Of a stretch of DNA of 64,000 bases, positions 29,274-39,231 are shown piece by piece. The notes under the pieces are model-generated. The model worked only from the letters and a program-made list of their open reading frames with translations. It made no database searches and had not been told where the DNA came from. A program made the translations under genes and the position numbers. Positions within the stretch are counted from its first letter, which is position 1; each line of letters starts with the position of its first letter. The stretch spans positions 372,001-436,000 of the forward strand of contig NZ_NPEA01000001.1 in NCBI RefSeq assembly GCF_002812205.1. The letters run 5' to 3'. The DNA comes from Leptospira neocaledonica (GTDB taxonomy: Bacteria > Spirochaetota > Leptospiria > Leptospirales > Leptospiraceae).

Positions 29274-29729
29274 TTAGATGATTTCTATCGTCTCAATTAC
29301 CACAGGCTGGAAAGGGCGATCCCCAGGAGCTGTAGGAGTTTCAGCGATACTTTGGACGATATCTTCTCCCTCGCTTACGTGGCCGAAAACCGCATGACGG
29401 TTGTCCAGATAAAGATTGTCCCTCACATTAATGAAAAACTGAGAACCACCAGTATTAGGTCCAGCATTTGCCATGGAGATAGTATACTTTTTGTTTTTGA
29501 GATCCGGATGAAATTCGTCCTGAATTTTATACCCTGGTCCACCAGTTCCAGTTCCTTGCGGGCAACCGCCTTGGATCATAAAATTTGCAATAATTCTGTG
29601 GAAGATTAAGCCATTATAAAAGCCTTTTTGAGCCAATTGGATGAAATTCCCGGCCGTAATCGGAGCCTTCTCATCTTCCAATAAAACGGAGAAGGTCCCT
29701 CGGTTGGTGGTAAACTTAGCAGTCGCCAT
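29274..29729 (-). CDS. Cyclophilin-type peptidyl-prolyl isomerase
   Basis: 151 residues from ATG 29729, which has GAGGA seven bases upstream; a longer frame to 29774 is not supported. Cyclophilin fold, cytoplasmic form without signal: [16 protein letters not shown] holds the catalytic Arg and the FMQGG-type loop, followed by [26 protein letters not shown] and [11 protein letters not shown]. It catalyses cis-trans isomerisation of X-Pro bonds. The length and short loops are like E. coli PpiB. Confidence 0.94.
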   Translation of the reverse strand: MATAKFTTNRGTFSVLLEDEKAPITAGNFIQLAQKGFYNGLIFHRIIANFMIQGGCPQGTGTGGPGYKIQDEFHPDLKNKKYTISMANAGPNTGGSQFFINVRDNLYLDNRHAVFGHVSEGEDIVQSIAETPTAPGDRPFQPVVIETIEII

Positions 29730-29946
29730 AAATATCCTCAAAATCCAGATTCTAACCAGTGTCTGAGTAATCAACTAAATAGGTATCCTTATTGGGAGAG
29801 AACCTATTCTACTTGTTTTCAATATAGAATGCTGTTGTTCCGATAATTTAACGGAGGATTTCCAGAATCTACTTTCCGCTAGACGGATCGATTTTTTAGC
29901 TTTCTAAAAGAGAATTTTTTTATTCCGGAACTTCCTTAGGAACAAA

Positions 29947-32595
29947 ATGCCATCATCTACAAAATACATTCCCTTCGGACCAAATGGTGCAGTCGCCTTC
30001 TGGGCCAGAGCAAAGGATAAGATCCAAAATCAGGACGAGTTAAGAGCCTGGGCAGATCTAGGAATCAAAACTGTAGTTTGCGTCTTCTCGGAAAAAGGTT
30101 CTCCTTTAGTAACCGAATTGGAAGAAGTTCTGCATGTTGGAGAATGGAAACTTTTCGCATTAGAAATTCCTCCTGGACCGGAAACGAACGAGTCCGTATT
30201 CTTCTCCGCTTGGAAATTAATTTCAGCCGCGGCTAAATCTAATATTTTATTTCTGATACCGGAAGAATTGGAAGAAAGATGGGAAGTGATACTATCCAAA
30301 ATGGTAATTTCTTCTTACCCGCATATCGCCACAGGCGAGTTAGGTGCTTGGTTTCCAAGCCTACAAGGAGAAGCAGAGACTCAGTATTTAGGCGAATTCA
30401 AAACCTACGCATCCCGCAAAAAAGCTCCTAAAGAAATACCGGATGCTACAAGAGGAGAATTTTCCATTTTTCTAAAGGAACTTCCTTTGGCGGTTTCCGG
30501 AATAGAACTAGGAGTTTTTAAGAACGGTCATAAAGACTCTAATGGAAAGAAGAAGGTTCCGAAATTCCAAGAAGCAGAAAGTTTCCGAACCTTGGAAAGT
30601 AAGCCGGTAATCTCTTTTGATACTGTATTTTCCGGAGAAAAACAAGAATCCGAAACCCCTATAGCAGAAGAGCCCAAGACTCCTAAAGCATCAGAAAAGA
30701 AAAATATTCCAAAAAGAGAAACTCCCCCTCCTCCAGCGGATAACGGAGATTTTGCAACTAGTGCAAAATTCCCTCTTCAATTAAAACTGATGGCGGTGAT
30801 CTCACTTTTACTCACTGTTACGGTTTCTACAGTTATTTTATATGCTTCCAGCGAGTTCAAAAAGAACTACGAAGTAAGAGTATTAGAGACTAATTTCTCT
30901 TTAGTAAATATTTTAGGGATCAAGGTAAAATCGGATCTAAAGGATATTCGTGATAAAGGTAAAACTCTTACTGAAAAACTTCTAGATCCGAAAGGTCCCG
31001 GAGCTTACGCGGATTTGTTCTTCAGAAACGAGCCGGATTTTCTTTTAGCCGGAATTTATTCGGCAGAAGGAGACAAACTTAAAAAAAGAACGGTATTGTA
31101 CAACGATTCTTATTTGGAAGGAATCTCTTCCAATAGAGAAGAATTGGATGCAGCTGTTTCTCAGAAAGAAGCTTATTTTTTAAAGACGATACAATCCGGC
31201 GGAAGGATCGACAATCTTACTCCTAATTTTAAAGAACCTACTTTTTCCATCTCCGTATATGATTCTCAGAGTAAGTCTATTCTTCTTTATATAATTCGTG
31301 CAGAAAGACTTTTATCTGTATTCCAAAAACAAGATATTAACGTTCCATTCTTGATCAATGGAGACGGAGATCTGATCGCTCATCATGATCTTCAACTTCT
31401 TGCTTCCCAAACAAATTGGGCAGATCTTCCTATTTTCGAAACCATGCTTTCTTCTGTAAGAGAAGATAGCCAGCAGACTAGATACGAGGATTCTACAAAG
31501 ACAAGATATTACGGTTCTTACCAAAAATTAGGTTTTGGTGGAGCCGGAGTGATCGTCTCCGTCCCGGAAGAAAAAGTATTCGAGATGGTTTATAGGATCC
31601 AGACTAAAAACCTTCTCATCATGGCGATCGCGCTTTGTATCGCACTCATCATCGTATTCTTCCTAGCAAGAACCATTACCATTCCGGTATTAAAACTTCT
31701 GACCGCAACAGTAGAAATTGCGAAAGGAAATTTCAGAATCGGGATCAAATCCACTACTAAAGACGAAATCGGCGTTTTGACCGATTATTTCGTGAGTATG
31801 GGAAAAGGTTTGGAAGAAAGGGAGAAGGTAAAGGACGCACTTGGCCGTTTCGTAAACAAAGAAATCGCCGAAATGGTATTAAACAAGGAATTAACCTTGG
31901 GAGGAGAAAGAAAGATGTGCGCCATCTTCTTCTCCGACATCCGATCCTTTACTGCAATATCAGAAAAACTGCAACCGGAAGAAGTAGTAGAATTCTTAAA
32001 CGAATACATGACCGAGATGGTACGCTGCGTGAACGATACTCATGGTATCGTGGATAAGTTTATCGGGGATGCAATCATGGCAACCTGGGGAGCTGTTCGC
32101 ACCTCAGAACATGATGCAGAAAATGCAGTGAACGGTGCACTTTTAATGAGAGCCGCTCTTCTTAAGTTCAATGAAGGAAGAGGTGGAGACAAAAGACCTA
32201 TCATTCGGATCGGTTGTGGGCTAAACTATGGACCTGTGATCGCGGGACAGATCGGTTCCGAAGAAAGATTAGAATACACCGTGATTGGTGATGCCGTGAA
32301 CCTCGCCTCTCGTGTAGAAGCGTTGAACAAACCTTTCGGTACGGATATTTTAATTACGCAAGATTTACTGGATCATGTAAAAGATATTTTTGCGGTCGAA
32401 AAAATGCAATCTATCAAGGTAAAGGGAAAAGAAGAGCCCCAAACCATTTACGCAGTCCTAGGCAGAAAAGACGATATGGATCGTCCGAGAGATCTAAACG
32501 AGCTGAGAAGAAAGCTCGGAATAGAATACGAATCTAAGAAAAAAACAAAAACAGGAGATGAGGAAGAGGAATTAAAGTATGAAATACTTGAATGA
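29947..32595 (+). CDS. Membrane class III adenylate/guanylate cyclase with extracytoplasmic sensor
   Basis: 882 residues. 1-160: soluble domain of unknown type ([20 protein letters not shown]). About 230-270: Pro/Glu/Lys linker. TM1 near 280-303 ([18 protein letters not shown]). About 305-545: extracytoplasmic Cache-like sensor. TM2 near 555-578 ([19 protein letters not shown]), HAMP ([17 protein letters not shown]), then the cyclase domain about 640-840. Metal-binding Asp are in FFSDIRSF and [11 protein letters not shown]; the base-selecting Lys (VDKFIGD) and Asp ([13 protein letters not shown]), and the transition-state Asn and Arg in NLASR, favour ATP as substrate. First of four overlapping genes; the next begins 17 bases before its stop. 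Confidence 0.9.
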   Translation: MPSSTKYIPFGPNGAVAFWARAKDKIQNQDELRAWADLGIKTVVCVFSEKGSPLVTELEEVLHVGEWKLFALEIPPGPETNESVFFSAWKLISAAAKSNILFLIPEELEERWEVILSKMVISSYPHIATGELGAWFPSLQGEAETQYLGEFKTYASRKKAPKEIPDATRGEFSIFLKELPLAVSGIELGVFKNGHKDSNGKKKVPKFQEAESFRTLESKPVISFDTVFSGEKQESETPIAEEPKTPKASEKKNIPKRETPPPPADNGDFATSAKFPLQLKLMAVISLLLTVTVSTVILYASSEFKKNYEVRVLETNFSLVNILGIKVKSDLKDIRDKGKTLTEKLLDPKGPGAYADLFFRNEPDFLLAGIYSAEGDKLKKRTVLYNDSYLEGISSNREELDAAVSQKEAYFLKTIQSGGRIDNLTPNFKEPTFSISVYDSQSKSILLYIIRAERLLSVFQKQDINVPFLINGDGDLIAHHDLQLLASQTNWADLPIFETMLSSVREDSQQTRYEDSTKTRYYGSYQKLGFGGAGVIVSVPEEKVFEMVYRIQTKNLLIMAIALCIALIIVFFLARTITIPVLKLLTATVEIAKGNFRIGIKSTTKDEIGVLTDYFVSMGKGLEEREKVKDALGRFVNKEIAEMVLNKELTLGGERKMCAIFFSDIRSFTAISEKLQPEEVVEFLNEYMTEMVRCVNDTHGIVDKFIGDAIMATWGAVRTSEHDAENAVNGALLMRAALLKFNEGRGGDKRPIIRIGCGLNYGPVIAGQIGSEERLEYTVIGDAVNLASRVEALNKPFGTDILITQDLLDHVKDIFAVEKMQSIKVKGKEEPQTIYAVLGRKDDMDRPRDLNELRRKLGIEYESKKKTKTGDEEEELKYEILE

Positions 32596-34693
32596 CGGCC
32601 GCGTCGTCGTTACTGCTTTAGTTCTATTACTGTTCTTTTTTTCAGGACTATTATATCTTTATGCCAACGCAGGTCCTAAAACCGGGACCAATAAAGTTGT
32701 AGGTCAGCTCAAAACAAAACAACTCAAAATATTAAGAAAACTTGATTCTGAAGTCATCTGGGAGGAATTGGACGAGTCAGATCCTATCAGATACAGAGAT
32801 ACCATACGCACAGAAGAAGGTTCCGAAGCAGTATTACTTTTTACTGATGGAGAAAATTCCGCAGAGATCAGAATGGATGAAAGAAGTATGATCCTTGTGG
32901 AAGATACAGACAAGATCAGCTTCGTGTCCGGCTCACTTTCTGCGACCGGAGGAGGCTCCGGCAATTTACAGATCAGCTCGGGAGATACAAAAATTTCCCT
33001 CGGAAATTCAGATCTGAAAATTTCCAAAGACGAAAACAAAGGTTTAAACCTGGAAGTAAAACAAGGAGAGGCTAAAGTTGTCTCTTCTTCCGGAGAGAAC
33101 ACGGTTGGTAAAAACCAGTCCGCAGACCTAAAAGATGGAAAAGTGGAAGTTCATACATTAAATCTAGAAACAGTTTCTCCACCTGATAAAACTCATTTTC
33201 CCCTGGCAGGAGAAACCCTTCCTGTCAGATTCGAATGGAAAAATTCTCCAAGTGTTAAAACTTTCAGATTGGAAGTTGCAAGAGATTCTGGATTCAGAAC
33301 GGGTTTAAAAAAATTGAATGCAGGTGGGACAAACGTATCCATCTCCCTTCCTAACGGTTCTTATTATTGGAGACTTGCGGGAAAAAATCCTCAATCCGGA
33401 AAAGACGAATTCAGTTCTTCTAAAAACTTTAAATTAATATCTTGGAATAAACCAAGACTAGTCTCCCCTACGAATAAGGAAGTATTCTCTTATACGGAAA
33501 CAGCTCCTCCGGTTCGATTCCAATGGAGTACATTCGATTCACAGACCAAATATAAATTGGAAGTTTCTTCCGATGCGAATTTTAAACAAATCGTATATAC
33601 TGGGGATTCTTCTGCTGGTTTCTTAAAATGGGAACCTAAATCGGAAGGACAATTTTTTGCTCGGGTCAAAATGAGCTCCGACAAACAAGGGTTTGCCGAA
33701 TTAAATTCAGATACAATTTCTTTCGTTTTACGTAAATCGGAGCAGGCAGAGCCTCCTAAACTTCTGAAACCTCTACAGGGAGAAGAAATAGGCATTCGTA
33801 TTTTCAAGGTAGGCTCTTTCTTTAGTTGGAGTTCCAACAAGGAGTTTAAATCTTATTCCCTAGAAATTGCCGCTGATTCCGATTTCAAAAATATTCTTTT
33901 CTCCAAATCGACTAATTCCAATTTTATGAAGCCGGATCTAGATTGGAAAGAAGGCGCATACTTCTGGAGAATTAAAGCAAGTTCTAATTCTGAAGGAGAA
34001 ATTTCCTCTTCTACTGGTAAGTTCACTTTAAAACCTTTGGGTTCTATCCGACTTTCTTTCCCTAAAGATGGATCCGAATTAGGACATCCTGTGGACGGCA
34101 AATTACAATTCAGATGGGACAGACCGGATCCAAGCGGAACTTATAAATTAGAAGTTTCTAAAGATCCTAATTTTGCTTCCAAAATATTCGAGACCTCTGT
34201 TCGTTCCGGACAAAATTCAGTCCCACTTTCGGGTCCTGGGGACTATTATTGGAAGGTTACTCTTCTTTCTCCGGAGGGAGAAGTGCTGACTAGCAGTCCT
34301 TCTTCTGGATTTAAGACTTCTGATTCCGCTCCATTTATCTCTCCTGTATATCCGAGGGATCGAGATAAGATAGATCTGGATGAGAAAGCAAGTTTGTCAT
34401 TTTATTGGGAAATTGAAGGCAAATCTGAGGCTTACATTTTGGAGCTCTTAGAGGCAGACCAAAAAACCCTAAAAACAGTATTTAAAAAGGAAATTAAGGG
34501 AGAATCTTACGACTATCGAGAGTTGTATAGGTTAAGGGAAGGAAAATACCAGTGGAGACTGAGTGCAAAATACAGGGACAGCTCCGGACAAGTCCGCACC
34601 ACCCTTCCTTTGACCAGGGATTTCGAAGTAATCATGTCCGCTACTTTCAAAGCGCCGGAGATTCTGACTCCTAAGGAATTTTATGTTGAGTAA
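32579..34693 (+). CDS. FecR-domain protein with five beta-sandwich repeats
   Basis: 704 residues. A single N-terminal hydrophobic segment ([20 protein letters not shown]) serves as anchor or signal. About 35-190 is a FecR-type domain ([31 protein letters not shown]). Five fibronectin-like units follow, each with F/Y-x-L-E-V/I at the start and Y-x-W-R/K near the end: [44 protein letters not shown] and [11 protein letters not shown]. The domain should lie in the periplasm. FecR domains relay or hold envelope signals in other systems, but no sigma factor is next to it; the neighbour is a nucleotide cyclase. Ribosome site GAGGAA lies in the cyclase end. Confidence 0.82.
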   Translation: MKYLNDGRVVVTALVLLLFFFSGLLYLYANAGPKTGTNKVVGQLKTKQLKILRKLDSEVIWEELDESDPIRYRDTIRTEEGSEAVLLFTDGENSAEIRMDERSMILVEDTDKISFVSGSLSATGGGSGNLQISSGDTKISLGNSDLKISKDENKGLNLEVKQGEAKVVSSSGENTVGKNQSADLKDGKVEVHTLNLETVSPPDKTHFPLAGETLPVRFEWKNSPSVKTFRLEVARDSGFRTGLKKLNAGGTNVSISLPNGSYYWRLAGKNPQSGKDEFSSSKNFKLISWNKPRLVSPTNKEVFSYTETAPPVRFQWSTFDSQTKYKLEVSSDANFKQIVYTGDSSAGFLKWEPKSEGQFFARVKMSSDKQGFAELNSDTISFVLRKSEQAEPPKLLKPLQGEEIGIRIFKVGSFFSWSSNKEFKSYSLEIAADSDFKNILFSKSTNSNFMKPDLDWKEGAYFWRIKASSNSEGEISSSTGKFTLKPLGSIRLSFPKDGSELGHPVDGKLQFRWDRPDPSGTYKLEVSKDPNFASKIFETSVRSGQNSVPLSGPGDYYWKVTLLSPEGEVLTSSPSSGFKTSDSAPFISPVYPRDRDKIDLDEKASLSFYWEIEGKSEAYILELLEADQKTLKTVFKKEIKGESYDYRELYRLREGKYQWRLSAKYRDSSGQVRTTLPLTRDFEVIMSATFKAPEILTPKEFYVE

Positions 34694-35870
34694 AAGATTC
34701 CAAAAATCTAATGCGATTGCGGCTCTTTTAGTCGGATTCCTTTTGTTCTCTCTTCCAATTTTTGCAAAGGAAGAAGGGGTAAAACTGGAATGGAAACCTA
34801 TCCCGGACGCAGGTGGCTACCAAGTAGAAATCAAAGATTCTCGTGGTAAGGTCACAAGAGAAAAAACGAATGGAAGCCAAATCCAAATCGAATTACCTCC
34901 AGGTGCTTACGAACACAGAATAGGCGTTTTAAATAAGTACGGAAGAGTTTCTGTATTCTCTGCCTGGATTCCATTCGAAGTAATTCTTTCTCAAAGACCA
35001 GAGGTGATAGCAGCTGAAAAAAGTAAATTTTTAAGCAAGGATATGCCTGAAAGTTTCGAGATCAAGGGAAAACATTTTACCGAGGCTACAAAAGTAATAT
35101 TAAAAGATTCTAAAGGAAATGAAATCCCTGTTAAATCCGTAGATCTTAAAAATTCGGAAACTATGGTAGTTACCATAGATAAGAAAAAAGCGCCGGAAGG
35201 TGCAATTTCCTTACGTTTAGAAAATCCGCGTAATAAAAGTACTGAAAAGGAAAATTATTTCTTAGTGGCCGAAACAGAAGATGAGTTAGCCGCATTAGAA
35301 TCTAAGTCTTCTTATACCGGATCCTCAGGACCTTCTATCTTTGATCTTGGGGCTGCCGCGAGGTCCGCAGTTCTTCCCGGATGGGGACAATATTATCAGA
35401 AGAAGTCCACATTTAGAACGGCGATCTTTCCTAGTTTAATTTTTGTTGCCGGAGGTTATGCAGCCGCAAGAGGAAGTTCTTATCTAAGTGCAACTCATGA
35501 ATTGGATGGCGCAAGACAGAGTAATATTTTGTATAACTCTGCATTTTTACAATCGGGAAACCCTGCACTATTCAACCTGGCATTATACAATTATACTCAG
35601 ATCTCTCCGAAATACTCTCATGCAGTGGGAGAATATAACCAATTAGGGGTGGCTTTAGGAGTATTAGGATTCTTTTATCTAATCAACGTTTTTGACGCTG
35701 GATTTTTTCCAGGCCCTAAACAAGTAAAGGTAGAAGGTACCGATACCCCCGTAACAGTTTCTCCGCTTCTTAGAAATGCGAGGGAGTCTGATAGAGGGGC
35801 GACTTATGCTTCCGGAAATTCTTATCTTCTACAACAGAGAATGGAATTAGGAGTGGAATTCGCATGGTAA
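34683..35870 (+). CDS. Exported protein with beta-sandwich domains and DUF5683-like membrane region
   Basis: 395 residues. Signal peptide 1-28 (LLVGFLLFSLPIFAKEEG). About 30-100: one fibronectin-like unit (GGYQVEIKDSRGK) like those in the gene upstream. About 105-200: IPT/TIG-like sandwich (ESFEIKGKHFTEATKVILKD). About 225-350: ARSAVLPGWGQYYQKKSTFR and hydrophobic segments (IFPSLIFVAGGYAAARG, LGVLGFFYLINVFDAGFF), matching the DUF5683 pattern. Function unknown; an envelope-assembly partner of the FecR and lipoprotein genes is inferred from overlap (11 bases upstream, 7 bases downstream). Confidence 0.78.
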   Translation: MLSKRFQKSNAIAALLVGFLLFSLPIFAKEEGVKLEWKPIPDAGGYQVEIKDSRGKVTREKTNGSQIQIELPPGAYEHRIGVLNKYGRVSVFSAWIPFEVILSQRPEVIAAEKSKFLSKDMPESFEIKGKHFTEATKVILKDSKGNEIPVKSVDLKNSETMVVTIDKKKAPEGAISLRLENPRNKSTEKENYFLVAETEDELAALESKSSYTGSSGPSIFDLGAAARSAVLPGWGQYYQKKSTFRTAIFPSLIFVAGGYAAARGSSYLSATHELDGARQSNILYNSAFLQSGNPALFNLALYNYTQISPKYSHAVGEYNQLGVALGVLGFFYLINVFDAGFFPGPKQVKVEGTDTPVTVSPLLRNARESDRGATYASGNSYLLQQRMELGVEFAW

Positions 35871-38302
35871 CCTTCAAGAATTTTCTCCCCAAATTATATT
35901 CATTTTTCCTGATCCTGTTCATGATCGGGACCATGGGATGTTATACTCGTCCTAAAAAATCGGGCATTTTAGATTTTATGAATATATCTAATTTTGTATC
36001 CTATTTGACCGGAACTGCCTTTCCTTTGAACGTCCAAGTCAATGGACTAACCAACTCAGGCACCTTAGTGGTGGAATTAGCAAGCACAGGAGAACAACTT
36101 ACCTTCTCCGCTGCCGGAACGGATTCTTTTTCCGGATATTATGATCCCAATATTATTTATACTCTAAACATTATTACTCAACCCGCTACACTTCCTACCC
36201 AAACCTGTATCATTAGTAATCCGAACTTAAATCTTACTTTTGCGAATACCACATTTGTAATAAACTGCGCAGAAAACTGGTACAAGGCGAATGTTACCGT
36301 CACAGGAATCGATAGCACCAATACAACTAATTTAGAAATTTATAATAATGGAACGGACCTAAAAACTTTATCTGCGAATGGAACAGTCAATTTCGACGTG
36401 GGAGATGGATTAGGTTATGCGATTACTACAGGTGCTGTCCCTACAGTTCCTTCTACTCATATATGTCAGGTGGTCACTGCCCCGTCTAGTGGGACTATAG
36501 CCGGCGCGGACGTAAATTTAGAGATCAGTTGTTTGAGTCTGATGAAAACAAGTGTGCCCGCTGCAGGTGCTTTTTTCCCTTCTACCAAGGCAATGGTTTT
36601 CACATTCTCCGGCCCGGTTACAGGATGTTCATTAGATGCAACTGCAGGAGGCCCTCCTTATTCTGCAGGAACTGCAAGCGGAAGTCCTGTAGTGACTTAC
36701 GTGGGAAACACTGCAAGAGTGGCTCCCAGTACCTTACCTTGGTCTTTCGGGGCATTGACCTTCCCACTGAATGTTGTATTTATACTTACCGGATGTAAGG
36801 ATTCTGTGGCTTTTGCAAATGCTGGAGCGACCATATCTTTAAACGTTAAAATGATGGAAGGTGACGTTTATTTCATAAGCGATACTTCCGGTAATGACAG
36901 TAATAGTTGTACAGATCCGAGTGATTCGTGTAAGACCATTCAGACAGGGGTCAGCCAATGTTCTTCCTCAAGCATCTGCACAGTATTTGTAGAAGGTGGA
37001 AATTATATCATTTCCGGTTCTGTTTCGCCTATCTCTCTCACTTCTACCGGAGGAGTCAGACTTTTAGGAAGTTTCGATTCTACATTTAGCACTCAAGATA
37101 TGACTTTGGCGGGCACACCGTCTAGAATCATTGATAACCGAACCGTGGCGCAATGCCCTGGAGCAATGTTAAGCTCGAATGAGTGCGCTCCGATCACAAT
37201 TACAGCATCCTTGATGGCTGGCGATTCAACTAAAGCACATGTAGTCCAAGGATTTAGCATATTTGCAGACGAAACGAAAGCGAACGCATTCGGCATTCGA
37301 TTCATCAATGGGGATGCGAATAGTTATGCATATGTCTTTGGAAATTATATTTCCGGAGGAGAAGGAGGACTGGGAGTCGAAAATTCCACCGGTACACGGG
37401 GAGGGATTTACCTGCTTTCTTCTCGATCGAATAACCAAATTGATACAAATGTGATCAAGGGTGGTTTCGGTGCATCAAATTCTACTGCAGTTTATAGTAC
37501 TGATTCTAATGTTTATTTGCTTAGAAATAGGATCAGTGGAGATAAAGCAGTAAACGATTCCCATTCGGTCTTACTTGCAAATTGGATGGATTCACTCGTG
37601 GCAATCGTAAATAATACGATGAATTTCCGTCAATACTCAGATGCTTCTGTAACTTCGAAGTTTACGTATGGGATTCGTAATGAGGAGAATGCTGTTTTAA
37701 TTAAGCATTATATAGCTGGGAACACGATTTATTCCGGAGGTGCTACAGTAGGTTCAAATTACGGAATATTTATGACCGGAGTTGCAACGAACGCGCAGAT
37801 GGCGAATAATATTGTCCAGGCCCCCGGAAGTAACGGTGTATGTGCTTCTTTCAATACTATTCCGAGCGCCAGTGCAATATTTAGAGGTAACAATTTAGAT
37901 TGTAGCGCCGGTAAAAATGTTACGGTAGGCGCGACAAACTATGCATACTATTGTTCAGACGGAACTTTTAACTCTTTCAGCCTTCTTTGTTTAGTTGGTA
38001 ATACATTCTTAGATGCAACCAGAGGAAATCAAAACTTTATCGATACCCCATCCTTTAACGGATACCCTGCCCTTCAACCATGGTTAGCTTTGAGCCCAGC
38101 CAACGGAGGTCCATGTAATATCGCCTTCGGTGGAGTGGAGACTTCGGCTTACTTAAATAGTTTTGATCCGATTTATAAATTGGATGCGGTAATTGGGGCT
38201 CCTGCTACGAGAACTACATCCTCAGGTGGAACTACTCCGTCTGGCTCCGCCGGTTATTCTATAGGTGCTTTTGAATTAGACGATTCAGGATGTGCACCTT
38301 AA
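35864..38302 (+). CDS. Large beta-helix lipoprotein
   Basis: 812 residues. A lipoprotein-like signal ends FMIGTMGC (Cys26). About 50-220 holds two copies of a beta-rich domain common in Leptospira surface proteins (FPLNVQVNGLTNSGTLVVEL, then YKANVTVTGIDSTNTTNLEI), each closing with a QTCII or HICQV Cys. About 330-700 is a right-handed beta-helix or pectin-lyase-like region starting at DVYFISDTSGNDSNSCTDPS, with repeated short turns rich in Asn, Gly and Ser (YIAGNTIYSGG, NNIVQAPGSNG). No catalytic residues are evident, so adhesion or surface structure is inferred. Last of the cyclase-led overlapping unit. Confidence 0.8.
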   Translation: MVTFKNFLPKLYSFFLILFMIGTMGCYTRPKKSGILDFMNISNFVSYLTGTAFPLNVQVNGLTNSGTLVVELASTGEQLTFSAAGTDSFSGYYDPNIIYTLNIITQPATLPTQTCIISNPNLNLTFANTTFVINCAENWYKANVTVTGIDSTNTTNLEIYNNGTDLKTLSANGTVNFDVGDGLGYAITTGAVPTVPSTHICQVVTAPSSGTIAGADVNLEISCLSLMKTSVPAAGAFFPSTKAMVFTFSGPVTGCSLDATAGGPPYSAGTASGSPVVTYVGNTARVAPSTLPWSFGALTFPLNVVFILTGCKDSVAFANAGATISLNVKMMEGDVYFISDTSGNDSNSCTDPSDSCKTIQTGVSQCSSSSICTVFVEGGNYIISGSVSPISLTSTGGVRLLGSFDSTFSTQDMTLAGTPSRIIDNRTVAQCPGAMLSSNECAPITITASLMAGDSTKAHVVQGFSIFADETKANAFGIRFINGDANSYAYVFGNYISGGEGGLGVENSTGTRGGIYLLSSRSNNQIDTNVIKGGFGASNSTAVYSTDSNVYLLRNRISGDKAVNDSHSVLLANWMDSLVAIVNNTMNFRQYSDASVTSKFTYGIRNEENAVLIKHYIAGNTIYSGGATVGSNYGIFMTGVATNAQMANNIVQAPGSNGVCASFNTIPSASAIFRGNNLDCSAGKNVTVGATNYAYYCSDGTFNSFSLLCLVGNTFLDATRGNQNFIDTPSFNGYPALQPWLALSPANGGPCNIAFGGVETSAYLNSFDPIYKLDAVIGAPATRTTSSGGTTPSGSAGYSIGAFELDDSGCAP

Positions 38303-38336
38303 TCGGAGCAAACTTTCACTTTTAAAGCGAGGCAGT

Positions 38337-39038
38337 TTAGATTTTGGCTACACAAATAAAGCTAGCAATCGGAGCGGTAGAAGCAGTCGTAGTAAAGAAT
38401 CTCTGGGTAGAATTCCCATAAGAATGTACAATAGTGTGTGAAGAAGTGGTTTGAGTAGTAGACCACGCACCCACTTTGGTTACAGATTTCTTACTTCCAA
38501 AGGAACCCAATGCAAACGGAGTCGTTGGAGAATATAAGGAAAATAGTTGTATCGCATCCGGTAATACCCAATCGGAGTGGCCTGCGAAAGTTAGACTATT
38601 GCAGAATGCTTCTGCTTGAGCAAGAGTAATATTGATATCATCGGTGGTGGGTGGATCATTGGCGGCACAATCTCCGGTAGCATAATTGTATTTCGAAATT
38701 GTTCCGGAAGAATTATAGCTGGTGCATAAAGTCCATAAAAAATGGTTCGCAGTATCCGTTACAGTTCCATTATCATTATCCACTAAAGCCGCCGATTCAC
38801 AGTTATTCCCACCCATCGCAGTGACAAAAGCGCTATTGTTTGCATTGGAAATATAGGTATTTGTGGTAAGAGTAAAACCGGCATCTACCGGGTTCGCGAC
38901 CGTCTGGCCGCAATGAGAAGAATTCCCCGGCCCTCCAGCCAATAACAGTAGTAAGCCGCTCAGATCATCTTGTTTCGGACCTGCGCAGTTCAAAATAGCG
39001 ATTATAGAAAAAAGAAGTATTGCAGATAGGTGTTTCAT
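38337..39038 (-). CDS. DUF1566 (Lcl C-terminal-like) lipoprotein
   Basis: 233 residues. The signal ends IIAILNC, Cys18, a clear spirochete lipobox. A Gly/Leu linker follows, then the DUF1566 domain, with its markers DNGTVTDTANHFLW, ALVDND, AEAFCNSL and DWVLPDAIQLFSLYSP, and a C-terminal FICVAKI. Several Cys may pair as disulfides. The domain is common in exported proteins of Leptospira and gammaproteobacteria, usually of unknown function. It is convergent with the beta-helix lipoprotein, 34 bases apart. Confidence 0.8.
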   Translation of the reverse strand: MKHLSAILLFSIIAILNCAGPKQDDLSGLLLLLAGGPGNSSHCGQTVANPVDAGFTLTTNTYISNANNSAFVTAMGGNNCESAALVDNDNGTVTDTANHFLWTLCTSYNSSGTISKYNYATGDCAANDPPTTDDINITLAQAEAFCNSLTFAGHSDWVLPDAIQLFSLYSPTTPFALGSFGSKKSVTKVGAWSTTQTTSSHTIVHSYGNSTQRFFTTTASTAPIASFICVAKI

Positions 39039-39129
39039 AGGATGGAAGATGTTTTCGTTCTTTTTTTAGTCAAGCATCGAGCGACACTCAGGAACAAAAA
39101 TCATAGGATTAGGAATATTCGTTAGGAAA

Positions 39130-39151
39130 AACTAATCACTTTGGATTAGTT
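39130..39151 (-). terminator. Hairpin terminator after the ABC-F gene
   Basis: AACTAATC (39130-39137) and GATTAGTT (39144-39151) form a perfect 8-bp stem with a six-base loop. Read on the minus strand it runs into TTTTTCC, as an intrinsic terminator would, about 80 bases after the stop of the gene at 39232. The rest of the 39039-39231 gap shows nothing recognisable. Confidence 0.5.
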
Positions 39152-39231
39152 CGTTTAACACTGTTTAATGCGGGTATGAGATTTACAGAATAGTTACAGA
39201 GTCGCTGGCTATTTGTAGATTAGAGCAAATT

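Noticed and set aside
29115..29609. 164-residue plus-strand ORF
   Set aside because: It is antisense to the cyclophilin gene and to the start of a kinase gene, both well supported.
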